The notes below the pieces were generated by a model that saw only the letters and a list, made by a program, of their open reading frames with translations, was not told the origin of the DNA and searched no databases. Below, piece by piece: positions 50,345 to 62,265 of a DNA stretch of 64,000 bases. The DNA is from Embiotoca jacksoni (Eukaryota > Chordata > Actinopteri > Embiotocidae): NCBI GenBank assembly GCA_022577435.1, contig JAKOON010000006.1, positions 6,876,001-6,940,000 on the forward strand, given 5' to 3'. The position numbers and the translations under genes are program-made. Position 1 is the first letter of the stretch. Each line of letters begins with the position of its first letter.

Positions 50345-52736
50345 AAGACAAAGATACATTCCTTCAGGTCTAGAAACCAGAAGGCCCATCTAGGGGTGGG
50401 CACTGTAAACTAAATCAGGCCATAAATTTGGTGGTATGGGGCTGTAGTTCATGGTCCACACTTTTCCCAGTACAAATAACTCTTAAATAAATAAATCCGC
50501 AAAACAAACACAGACAACCAGATTCATTATTTGAGTTGGTAGCCATCACTTTTAGATGAACAATGGAGCTGTTTTGAAGGCGAATTTCACTTATGACAAA
50601 AAAACAAAACTCAGAAACAATTGCAATGTGATAACTCTGTTGCAAATAGTTGGTTGTTGAGCTGTTGACCTTGTAAATTATGCTATTTTACTCATCTGAA
50701 TGAAACCATATGAACAACCCCAAATTGAAACCACCACTGAAGTTCAGACAGAATCATCAACAGTGAATGTCACAGTGTTATGAAAAGTGATGCAAACGGA
50801 GCTACGGATGCTCAGAAAAAGTAAACAAACTATCAGAAGAGAACAAAATTATTTTGAGAAGCAAAGTGTGCAGCAATTGTAAAATTAAATTGAATATCTT
50901 TGTAGGGATTTGGAGATTTTAACAGATTAATCGGTCATGAAAATAATTGTCAGTTGCTGCTCTTGTGGTCATTAATTGGCTACTTCACTGTATGTGGAGC
51001 TTCTCATCACGAGGTGTAGAATTTGCAGTGTTAGATGTCATATTTATTTTATTTCTTTAACAACTATTTAGGTTAAAGCAAAAGTAGCAGCACATGAAAT
51101 ACTGTATAGCAGAAAATAACACGATTTCACGATTTAACTTCCATATTGTCTAATTTTAAATTTTGATGTCCTTTTTGATTATAAAGCAGGTCTAGGTGCT
51201 GCATAGATACTGTAAAAGTGTAAAAATGCTCAGTCTATGAAGATATTCACACCACCTGTTTTCAGCAACTGTCCCTCTAAATTAGCTTTTTGGACTTCTG
51301 TAAGTTTGTGATATGACACACTCACACTCATGGCGTATGTCTGCCGTCAGCACAGCCCCACTGTCCAACCTTATATGTAAAGAAAAGACAGAGCAGTCAT
51401 TCCATTGCAACGCTAGCAAGCAACAAGACCAAAGAAAACTGTGGGCATGGCGTGGGCGACTGTCACTCAGAAAAGAGTTAGCCAACCAGAATAGAGGGTC
51501 ATTTATATCATTACACCTTAAAGACACAATCACAAAACAGCCTAATCTTCATACAGCTCCAGAGAAAAGCTGCAGAGATTAGATGAAAAATTATATTGAA
51601 AGGGTTTTTTGGTGCCACAAAACCACAAATACATTTATGGCTATTAAGACTGCAAATAAAGAATAAGAAAAATATAAAATATGGGACCTTTAACCATTCC
51701 TTTGTGATGCAACTTTGTGATACATGAACAACTAAACCCAGAAAAAGACTGTGCATAAGAAGCCTAATTTGTGAAATTGATGTATCAAGCTAAATATGAT
51801 GATTAATGTGATAATCAGGCTGCTACTCCAATTATTAAAATAATGAAGTGAATATAAAATCGCTGACACCTCAGAGGTGCTATGCAGCCGACTGGATTTG
51901 ATCTCTGTGTCTTAACTTCATTTTCAGAGACTCCTAGTCTGACCGCATTGCATCTATTTTGAGGGGATGAGCTCATACCACCTCTTTGGTGTCCCTCCTT
52001 CTCCCCACCTCCAACACCGGTCCGTGCACTCTCCCAGGGGATGTCTAGCCCACTAATGGGTGCTCATTGCTGGGCAGGACCTACAGGGGGAGTGGGCCTC
52101 TCCGTGGGATCATGTGGGGCTCTTAGCTGCCAGAGCCAGCGTTATCGGAAGTGGAGTGAATAATTTAGAAACATCATTTCTGCGGGATGTTAAATATTTA
52201 AGCAGCCTCTGATGTAACCGTGGAGTATGAATGTGCATAGACAAGTGCGCGCATGTTTGTGCACTCGTGGATGGAAGATGGACACAGAAAGGGTGACGTT
52301 ATTTAATCTGAGAGAATGGAAGAGAGGTTCCTAAAGTTTTCTAAACTTTTGAATGGAGAAAAATCGGTGGTGTTTCAGGGATTCTTGTGGGTTTGTGTGT
52401 GTAAACTGTGGATGGATAGTCAGGACTGCACTTTTCTTATTAGTTCGAAGTCATTCTCATTTCGCCTTGCTTTTTGCCTCTCTTCATTCCTGTCCAGTAG
52501 CAGCCAACACAGCATTTGTCGCTGGGCCTGTCAGTGTGTGTTTGTGTGTCAGGGTTAAACTGTTTCAGCAGCCTGTCTCTCATTGTGTCACTCTGTTGCC
52601 TCGCTCTCCTCTGACTCACATCAAGGCCCAACCACACACACACCAACAGACACCGGCACACAAACCTCTTCATTCCACTCAACAGGGTTAAATGATCGCA
52701 CCCAGATTATTAAACTCAGCAGAGTTCTCTCAACTC

Positions 52737-52739
<3 letters not shown>

Positions 52740-52803
<64 letters not shown>
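52740..52803 (+). repeat. (TG)n microsatellite, intron 3
   Basis: The TG run is about 64 bp and ends about 520 nt upstream of exon 4. Confidence 0.97.
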
Positions 52804-52804
<1 letters not shown>

Positions 52805-53322
52805 TGATGGGTTGTTGTGAGTTCTTCCCCTGTGAGGGCCTTGTTTACTCAGTGGGGTCCTTTTCACACATTCGGTAGCCCGGCCAGACTGCCTGTTTGT
52901 TTTTCCCACATCGTCTCCTCTCCTCCTTCTTTGTGATAAAAATGCCCCCCCACCTCCCCTTCATCCGAACCCCTTCCCTCGTCTTCCTCCCCCTACATTC
53001 CCTGCGTCCTTCTCGAGTTCACTGTTAGTCTGGCAGCCATGTTTTACCCCTTAAATCACAGATAACCTCGAATGTTTTCTTTTTTTTTGCATATCCTTCC
53101 GTGAACATGCGTGTGTATTTCCATCAATCACCTTTTTCTCTTACACTTCCCAGACCCGCACGGCATTGCAGTCAAAACTGCACAATATATTTTGATGTGG
53201 AGATCAGGAAACACAAATCTCAATTTAACATGCTGATTATACACACATGTAACCGCTTCACCCTCACTGTTTGGATGGAGCTAGGTAGAGTTTATTCCCT
53301 AATTTATGTCATGTTTTTGCAG

Positions 53323-53394
53323 GCGCCTGAATCGGAATAATCTGGCCGTCTTTCCCGAGCTGCTTTTCCTTGGAACAACAAAGCTTTACAGACT
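53323..53394 (+). CDS. slit2: slit2 exon 4: third leucine-rich repeat
   Basis: This 72-nt exon encodes residues 119-142, beginning RLNRNNLAVFPELLFLG and ending TTKLYRL. The FPELLFLGT..KLYRL pattern is that of Slit2; Slit1 and Slit3 have different residues around PELLFQ. The acceptor GTTTTTGCAG and donor GTAAGT are canonical and the phase is 2 at both ends. The next expected exon, starting DLSEN, was not found between 53395 and 64000, so the gene continues past the right edge. TG microsatellites lie about 520 nt upstream and 390 nt downstream of this exon. Confidence 0.95.
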
Positions 53395-53784
53395 GTAAGT
53401 CATGTTTTCATTCATCTTTCCTTGTCCATCACTCAGTTGTTAATTGAAATATTGTACATTTACTCATATGTTTTTTTTTAACAAGAGCACTTAAGATTTA
53501 AGATTATCCAGATAAAGTGTTAATGTCTGTAATGGTCTGTTTGTGTGTATCACTTCAAGCTTGTACATTTCATTGACTGTGGCTGAAAATGACATGAAGA
53601 AGTATGTTACAAATGCTGTGAAGTAGAAAAAATGATGTGGTTTTGAGTGTGATACAGCCTTTGTGTTTCACTTGGATGAAAGAGTGAGAGTAGTGAGAGT
53701 ACAGATTTTACATGGCTCTCTCCATAGAAGCCAGTTCAGTAGCTAATGGAGATTAGCACTCCAACAGCTGCTGCCCACTGGGAG

Positions 53785-53786
<2 letters not shown>

Positions 53787-53852
<66 letters not shown>

Positions 53853-53868
53853 GCGTGTGCGTGTGTGA
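53787..53868 (+). repeat. (GT)n microsatellite, intron 4
   Basis: About 60 bp of GT is followed by GTGC-type variants. It begins about 390 nt after exon 4. Confidence 0.95.
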
Positions 53869-56330
53869 GTGAGGATGGAGAGGAGAAAGCGAGCATGACA
53901 GGCCAAGAGAGGTACAAGTAGCGAAATGTGGAAACAGGTTTCTCTTCTGAAGTTACGTGTTGTGTTTCACGGGCAGAAAATAGTTTTAGTTACAGAACAT
54001 AAATGTTCTAGCTTGCGTTCAAACCAATGAACCACTGTTTGTTGTCTTCGAGCACCTTCCTCGCTTCACTCACTGCCCAGTCGTCTGCACTGTAAACTGA
54101 GCTATGGATTTCCAGTACTGCAGGGCTGGGCCACTTCGCTGCTGAAACTGTGGGAACTACCTTCCTGTCACGGTCATTTGTGGTCTCAGGGAATAATTAT
54201 GGTCACACATATTTATATGTGTGGCTGAATATATTTATCTAAAACAATATTGAAATGCTCATATGATTCAGAGAGTGTGTGAAAGTTGTTTATGTTCTGT
54301 GGCTGCTTCGGTGGTTGGCTGGGCTTGACCTGTAGTGTCTAAGTGTGTGTGTCTGTGTGTGCATGTCCTGCAATTACACTGTGTTTCTCAAGGCCGAGAG
54401 TTGGCATTTTGCTCAGCGTGTGGGCCGAGGTAAAAATACAACTCGGATATATTGCTCTCAGCTCAGCCTGTCACAGACAAGCTACTTCAGTGTATGTGTG
54501 TTTGTGTAAGCCTCCCCTCTCCAGGTGGATGTGTTTAGCAGAGGGTCTCTTGTTGGCTGCACACACTCATTAAACAAGCACAGTTCATTCAGCATAACAG
54601 TATGAATGATGTTGTATTATAATTGTGTTTGTTTCCACTGAAGTGGAATAGAATATAAAACCCACAGTGAACACACAAAGAAACCAAATTCTAACTTCTA
54701 CAGAAAATTGATATATGACAATAAAAGAAAAATTGCCAATCTGGTGTCCATGCAGTGGAGCAGATTATTTAGATTTATGAAGGTTATTCTGCATGAATGA
54801 CAACCACAGAGGCTGGGCCAATAGTATTTAGGGCTGTTTGTTCAATATTAAATCTTGTGCCTACGTCTACACCCCCTACAGTGTATTTTTATTTTTATAA
54901 ATTCCTGAGAACCTCTGAAGTGGACTCTTGTTAGGTTTTACATTGAGGCTTGTTGGTATGTGCTAACTCGACCCGCTTTGGTTCTTGCGACAGTACTGCT
55001 ATAAATGAAAACTTGCTCAACCTGCTATTATGAAAATTACGTTTTCACTTTTTTAGGGCCTGGAAAATCTGTGCATGCATGTGTGTGTGTGAGTATTGAC
55101 TGTATGCATTTAACCTTCATTCAGTGCAGTGGTTTTAGGGCTTTCAGGGCTAAATTAAACCGGTCTGAGGTCAGGTGTAAGAAATGTCTTTGAACTCCGC
55201 TGTTGTTAAATCCAAATACATGTTTGAGGATTATTTCAACCTGAATCATGTTTACCTGCTTTAGTAAGTGTGACATACTTTACGACTGGTGTTGTGCCAT
55301 GTGTTATTTATACTACAAAAACACATAGTTAATGTGAGAGAATGATCTCCATTTTTGTTAATTAACAAATCACAAAGTTAACAAATCCCATTTTTTTCTT
55401 AAAGCCACTTTAGTCTTGTTTTATTATCATTAAAGAGCCTTTTAGTTCATTTAGTTTATGAGAAGTAGGGGAATATATTATGCACAGCCATGAAGGAAAA
55501 CACAACTTAGTTTTCTATTATGGTTCCATTCAGTTATGCAGGGATCTCAAAGTGCTTTGATGAGCCCAAAAGCAGGAGCATAGCGAAGTTGTTGTCATTG
55601 TGGTGTTTTTAGCCAAATTTTAAGACCATTTGAGGATATTATCATACTTGCATGCTAAATCAATGTTATGTCACTGGATGGGGATCAGTGGGTGCCATGG
55701 ATATCTGTGCATTTTTGTCCCAACTCATCAAGTAGATATTTAGATATAACATAAAAGATTTGATGTTGGTGGTGTCAAAAGAATTCAGACAACCAACCAG
55801 AGACGTTTTCTGTCTGGACCAGCAGCCTGACTAACAGACCTTCATTGTTCTCAGTGGAGTTGTTCCATCAGCACGGCTGAAGACAAATGTAATTCAGCAG
55901 TGAAGATTCAGCGGATATCCACAGATTTTGGATATAATCAGTGTTAATTTTTCCTCATTATGTTAAAAAAAAAACAACCTTGGCAGAATTTCCATTCGCT
56001 AAAGAAAACAATTTTCTCATGCAAATTAGCTGTGTATGAGCATAATTTCTAGGAGACAGGTTTTGAATTTAGCGAGCATGGCATGAACAGATGATATGCA
56101 AACAAAAAAAGAGAGCAGTAAGTGCGAGTTCCTATAAAAACCTGTGTCCTCTTTATCATTCCCATTTAAAACACCTGCCCCCCGCCCCCCCCGTGCCCCA
56201 CATTACATACACTCACAGCCTCCCCCAACAAGCCAGGGCCCAGACTCTATTAGGTTACGTGGACACACACATCTGGAGACACCATGTAGTGGGCATATCC
56301 CCAAAAACTATCTGTGTGTGTTCGTCTCTG

Positions 56331-56333
56331 ACA

Positions 56334-56419
<86 letters not shown>
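56331..56419 (+). repeat. (AC)n microsatellite, intron 4
   Basis: The AC run is about 89 bp with one ACAT near its start. Confidence 0.97.
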
Positions 56420-56420
<1 letters not shown>

Positions 56421-58417
56421 CCCTTCTATTTCCACTTGCCCAATTGTTGAACACTGTATCCCCGCTGCAGTAATAAAGAGGACCACAGCTGTAACTGTTT
56501 GTTTTGAGAGAAGAGAGCAACGAGACACTCTGAACAGTGACTCAAACACAAGCTAGTTCATTATAAAGTCTCTGTTAAACAAGATGGGCTAGTAAAATCT
56601 CACTGCGTTGGACAATAACCAAGACTTACCTGAGCCAAAGAAATCACAAGTTTGGACCATGAGATCAGAAAACACACACACACACACACATACACACTTA
56701 TGCACATGTTTAGGTTTACGTCATGCTGACAGTGCTTTAATGATAAACTGTGAAGCTGTGACTGCTCTCCACTGATCTTTTGCCCATCATTGATCTCAAC
56801 TGACTCCACGATAAACAAAATTAGAAACACACTAATAAAAAGAATATCAAATAAATAATATTTATTTGTTCTGTTCATTAAATCATTTTGATCCTCTAGA
56901 TTCCCTTTCTCCAGTCAATAGAGCAATTAAACAAATTAAGTACCCTATAGTTAAGTGAAGAAAAAAAAATAAGTTACTCTCTGGCAGTGAGAGGCTAAGA
57001 CTGATAGTTACTGCCCATATTTATTTGACTTATAAAGATTAGAAACCAAGTTAGAAAGGAACATCACTCCTATTTACTTAATTTTCTTTACTCGGTTGGA
57101 TTTAAAGATATATTTCTGATATGGTCAAAGAATGTAAGTAGATACTTAAGATCTTAGGTACACAATAAGCACAACGGTGCCTTGAGTCTGGACCGAAAAC
57201 AGGGAAGCTGCTCACAGATTAAGCCAAATTCTTAACCTTAAATGTGTATTTTCTTCAGACACCTTTAAATTAATATTAAAAAAGTTTTCCACTATCAAAT
57301 ATAGGTGTATTTATATTATTCCTGTATTTGTTTCTATCATGAAACTGTACCATTTCATTACATTTCTCATTCCCTTTTCATCACTATGCAGCTGTTTTTG
57401 ATGCATTATGGGAACAATGTAGAGCCTTTGTATTCTGCTGAAGGTGCACACAGATACAATGCATTAGTTTTGCATCCTCTCTTCTCCTCTGCCAGCTCTT
57501 TCTCTCTCTGTCACTGTCTCTTCCCTCTTTGCTGGACAGAAATCAGTAGCGAGATGAAAGAGAGAGAGATGAAAGAGGGGTTGATGAAGGGATGGGGTGA
57601 TGGGAGGATAAGAGAATGGGTCACTGCTTCTATAGTTGAAAAGTATGTTTATGCCTGAGTATGAAGCTAGATGTGACATGACAGTGTTCGCATGTTTTTA
57701 TTCGTGAATTTTTCACTGCTTGGTGACTTCTGGCTGAGGTGGCTTAGCAACAGCTTACTCGTCCCCTTATTGCTGTGGGTTGTTTATGCGGGCTTTCCTG
57801 TGTTGATTAAAGAGTAGAAAGTGAAGTGAAAAATAAAGAGAGGTAAGACAGGTTTCCCTCAAAAATGATGACCCTGTTGTGAATATTAGGACCTGGTTCA
57901 TTGAAATAAACAATTGGTGTTGTTAATTCTACAGTCAAGCCATAAAACCATTTTAGAGGAAGAGGCCCCCAAAAATATTATAATTAAACACTGGCAGTCA
58001 ATCATAAAACACATGTGAAAAACAGGATAGGAGTACGACATATTTGTTTGTTTCATGTATTAATTGAGGAACATCTTTCCCGTTTTGAAATCAGCCACGT
58101 GCCGTGAAAAGCCAGGTGTCCGAGTTTTACATCAGCAATTAAATGCAACATACATGTGTGTATCAAAGACCGTGAAGAGACTCAAAACTCCACACACAAA
58201 CGTAACCCCATCCGCACGTCTGATTAATACATGCGCAATCTGTAAGTACGCACAAAAGCACTTCAAAAATATTGTTAAATATTAAATGTGCAGATATATA
58301 TAATGCAGTTCTCTACAAAAGACTGTTAACAGGTGGGTGAAATTGATGTTTTATGACGTTATACACATCTGCAGATCACGTAACAAACATTTGTCACTGT
58401 TGTCAATAATTGGTCAT

Positions 58418-58466
58418 TTTATATATATATATAGATGTATATATCTAGATCTATATATATATATAC
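58418..58466. repeat. AT-rich palindrome in slit2 intron 4
   Basis: TATATATATATAGAT is followed after a short spacer by AGATCTATATATATATATA. This is a near-palindrome around TATATATCT able to fold into a hairpin or cruciform. Confidence 0.6.
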
Positions 58467-58791
58467 ATTATGTATAATCTTCGCTGCATACAGATGCACG
58501 TTTTCTTTTTTTCAACCAATATTTAAGTTCCTCTCCACCTACCTATTGGGTTTTTATATTTTTGCCTTTCGACTCAGGATTTTTAAGCACAAATTGAAAA
58601 CATTCAATACAATAGGTGGATTATAATGCACTCATATAAACAGGAGAGAAAAACAAGGAGCGGAAGAGTTTGTGTTTGTGTCTGAGGGCATGAGAAGAAG
58701 AGAAGTTGAGCTGTTAGTTGTACCTCAGTCTGAGAAGGAGCGTCAACATAGACAAGTTGACTGAGAAATGTAAAATGACTGAACTGCAGGT

Positions 58792-58793
<2 letters not shown>

Positions 58794-58866
<73 letters not shown>

Positions 58867-58885
58867 ACACACACACACACACACA
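58794..58885 (+). repeat. (CA)n microsatellite, intron 4
   Basis: The run is about 92 bp with one ATAC interruption at about 58861. Confidence 0.97.
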
Positions 58886-59105
58886 TTAAATCAGAGTCAA
58901 AGCGGGGTTTGAATTAATGAGTCGATGAGGCTACGTTTTGGGTGTGCGTGTTTATGTGTGTAATAGTCTCTAATCCTCTGCTAAACGGTGCCCTGATGAG
59001 GCTTTACCAGGCGGCATTGTTGCTTAGCAGCCTTGAAGGTTGTGGCTTTGTCTTCTGTGAGAGCTCAGCCCTGCTGCACACACACACGCATACATTCTCT
59101 CACAC

Positions 59106-59106
<1 letters not shown>

Positions 59107-59162
<56 letters not shown>
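59107..59162 (+). repeat. (AC)n microsatellite, intron 4
   Basis: The AC run is about 56 bp and ends in a CpG-bearing stretch. Confidence 0.97.
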
Positions 59163-59164
<2 letters not shown>

Positions 59165-60267
59165 CGGCCGAGACGACATACTTGGCACAATGGTCGCACA
59201 AGGGTGCAGGCATCCTCCAGAAGATGTGGGCTTTCCCATCGTGTCGATAGTTAACTAGCAGAGAGGGAGGAGGAGAAAGGAAAAGGAAGAGAGAGGTCAA
59301 AGGGAGAAAATGAAATTTTCTCTGAGTAAATAATGTTTTTTAATTAAGACAGACAGCGTCGGGCGTTTTAGTTGCCACAGTGATGATGACCTCCGGGCCC
59401 AGCAGAGGTCGAAGGTGAAGAATGCTCCAGTCAGGAGATCTAAGCATGAGGTGATTTATAGGAGTGAGAGGGATAATGTCCTCCTTCTCATTAACAAAAA
59501 TCCTGACAAATTACAAAAATTTTCCCCATGAAAAGTGTCGCATGTGACAGCAGTTTATCCACAAGTTTTTTTTAATGGTATGATTAAAAACTAGGCCTGC
59601 ATGTTTTGGCTTGTGGTTGTCATCAGGATCATCTCACAAAAATGTATAAATATGTCAGGAAAAACATTTACAATTATATGTAACACAATCAATTACATAG
59701 GCACATATTAACTCAGCAGCAAGTATAGGGAATTCACATGTATAAAGTACAATCAAAAAGTTCAGAGACTGTTCCTGTTGCATACAAATGGTGAGCAGTA
59801 CAATGACACACATGGAGCAGAGGGTAGTAATAACCTTCATGCGTAAGTATTCCAAATTATATCACTTGATAAACATCAGCACCTGAGTTACTCAGTTTTC
59901 TGACCTCTGGTATGTGTGTTTTTGCAATTTCACCATGGATCTGAAACTTGAGTAGAGAGTGCACATCAAACTTTGAGTCATGCATGAGTGACTGGCTGTA
60001 AACTAAACCAAACTAGAGCATCAAAGTTCATCTTTGACTTTGGAAAAAGTAGTTTAGAAAGATTTTTCACTCATTAGTCTTTTCCAGAACTTTCAACCTG
60101 CCTTCAAACAGATCAGTATCTATTTGTAGCAGGGTTACTTGCAGTGTTTTGGATCGGGAGATATTTGGCCATTGGTTTTGTGTACATACAATATGCAAAT
60201 ATCTGCCATTATGTCTGTCCAAGGAAATGAAGTTAAAGCTTTGCAGCCCGAGGCGCTTGTGGATGGG

Positions 60268-60268
<1 letters not shown>

Positions 60269-60340
<72 letters not shown>
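60269..60340 (+). repeat. (CT)n microsatellite, intron 4
   Basis: About 72 bp of perfect CT is the only long non-CA dinucleotide tract in the window. Confidence 0.97.
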
Positions 60341-60342
<2 letters not shown>

Positions 60343-61005
60343 CCCTTTTTTCCTCCATCATTCAGCAATATTTCCTGCCCCCTCCTGTTTCTCTGAATGC
60401 ACTTTAACAGATATAAAAACTCTCACACACATGGGCTCCATCACACACACACACACACACGCACAAGAAAACAGCTCTTTTCAAATCTTTTCAGCACATA
60501 CAAAGACATATTGTCCAAGAAATGTTTTCATTAGGACTCTTTGGATCGCACATAGTATCCAGCCAAACAGGAAAAGAGCTGATTTGATTTTTCTTTCTTG
60601 TGGTTGAGTTTATGTGATTTTAGATATTTCCACGTCGTCTTTGTACACATTATGAATCACCTTGAGCACAAACCAACAGTTACAACAGCGTTGAGGTGTT
60701 GAGTGTCAGTGACTCACTCGCTTGCCATCATATGAATCACATGACTGCCTATCTGAATTGCTCAAGGCCACTCATTCCTAAGAAGTGATCTGGCCATTCA
60801 GATCCCAACACAATGCTGTAATTCATTCTCAGGCGATACGCAGAGGGCTTGCCAAAGCCGAGCTGGCATTATTAAGAGGGCGCTGGTACAAAAGATTATG
60901 TTATACAGACAGAATATAAAGATATGAAAACGCCCTGCTTGACTTTTACTATGGCTAGAGCTAACTTGTTTTTGAATGGAGCTCAGGAAGTGTGTGTGAC
61001 GTTTC

Positions 61006-61006
<1 letters not shown>

Positions 61007-61081
<75 letters not shown>
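61007..61081 (+). repeat. (TG)n microsatellite, intron 4
   Basis: The TG run is about 75 bp and perfect. Confidence 0.97.
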
Positions 61082-61085
<4 letters not shown>

Positions 61086-62134
61086 TTTACTCAGTTGCGT
61101 TCAGCATTTTTAATGAACTTTATTTCATTCTCAGTTTTGTAGCATCACACAAAACTAACAATTTGATAAACCCTGGACTAACATACATAAAATGTAACTA
61201 GCTCAAAATAATGCAGTCTCATGCAACAGCTCTGCAATAAGTCTTCCTTCATGATGCTCAGGTTTGTTGTGATTCAGCTTAATAATGTGGAGGAGGTCAT
61301 GTGTGTTGAATATTATTGTGCTGTACTGTGAGGTCTATTTTATTCACCTAATTTCCCAAACAGAGAATAAACAGTATGCAGTCTAAGTCTACTCTCCTCC
61401 TTCAACAAAACACACCAAAGTCTATTTTGTAAACAACAAAACAACAAAACAACCTTTTTCTTTTTACTGCTATTACATGCAGCATGTATCTGATATTTAC
61501 TATAAATATAAAAATTGTACGTTCCTATCTTGGAAATATGTTAAAAGAAATCCTGTAACTTTTCATAATGAAGTATCTCACTACAAATGTCCATCTTGTG
61601 TAGCTCAATTTGGTGCACGCAGCTTCATTAATCACCTGTCGCCCAGGGTGTAAGAAGGTCAAAGTTCAGAGCTCTGAAAGGTCAGGGAGCATCAGTGTCA
61701 ACCGATGGGATATCCGGGATAATGGACATGCCAGCAGTGATGGCGCTGCTTTGCCCATCAAATTACACAAGCAGCGAGAGTTACGCCTGGAAAAACAGAC
61801 ACTGAGAGGAGGGGTGGATACAGACAGAATGAATGAAGGGTATTTAAAGGGAAGATTAGAGATGTGTTTGCTCTCTTAAATGGTGTGGAAAAAAGAGCGG
61901 GGAGGAATTTACTGAGGTGAAGAAAGAAGGGTCTTCTCTATTGTGAGCTCGCTGTGAAAAGGAAAAAAAAATGCAAAGCAGTGGTAGAAAGTGAGGGACA
62001 GAGAAAGTAAAGACTGGAGGAGAGCTGAGGGGAGAGTCATGTGGAGAAGAGAGGAGCGAGGTATGTCAGTACTTACTGTAGATGGCAGGTAGCCTGAAGC
62101 CTGGAGCCAGCAAGTCTGTCAGAAAGAAGTGCCC

Positions 62135-62136
<2 letters not shown>

Positions 62137-62209
<73 letters not shown>

Positions 62210-62225
62210 TGTGTGCGCGTGTGCG

Positions 62226-62259
<34 letters not shown>
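62137..62259 (+). repeat. (GT)n microsatellite with GCGC variants, intron 4
   Basis: About 123 bp is mostly GT, with an internal alternating GCGC/GTGC section at about 62205-62235. Confidence 0.95.

Positions 62260-62265
<6 letters not shown>

Larger units (their letters stand above)
46074..53322 (+). other. slit2: slit2 intron 3 (7249 bp)
   Basis: The intron runs from GTGAGT to TTTTTGCAG. It contains microsatellites at 49961, 50263 and 52740, a GC-rich patch at about 48170-48440, an internally repeated segment at about 48950-49240, and a complex repeat-free block at about 52020-52220 with the look of a conserved non-coding element. The rest is ordinary AT-rich intron. Confidence 0.9.
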
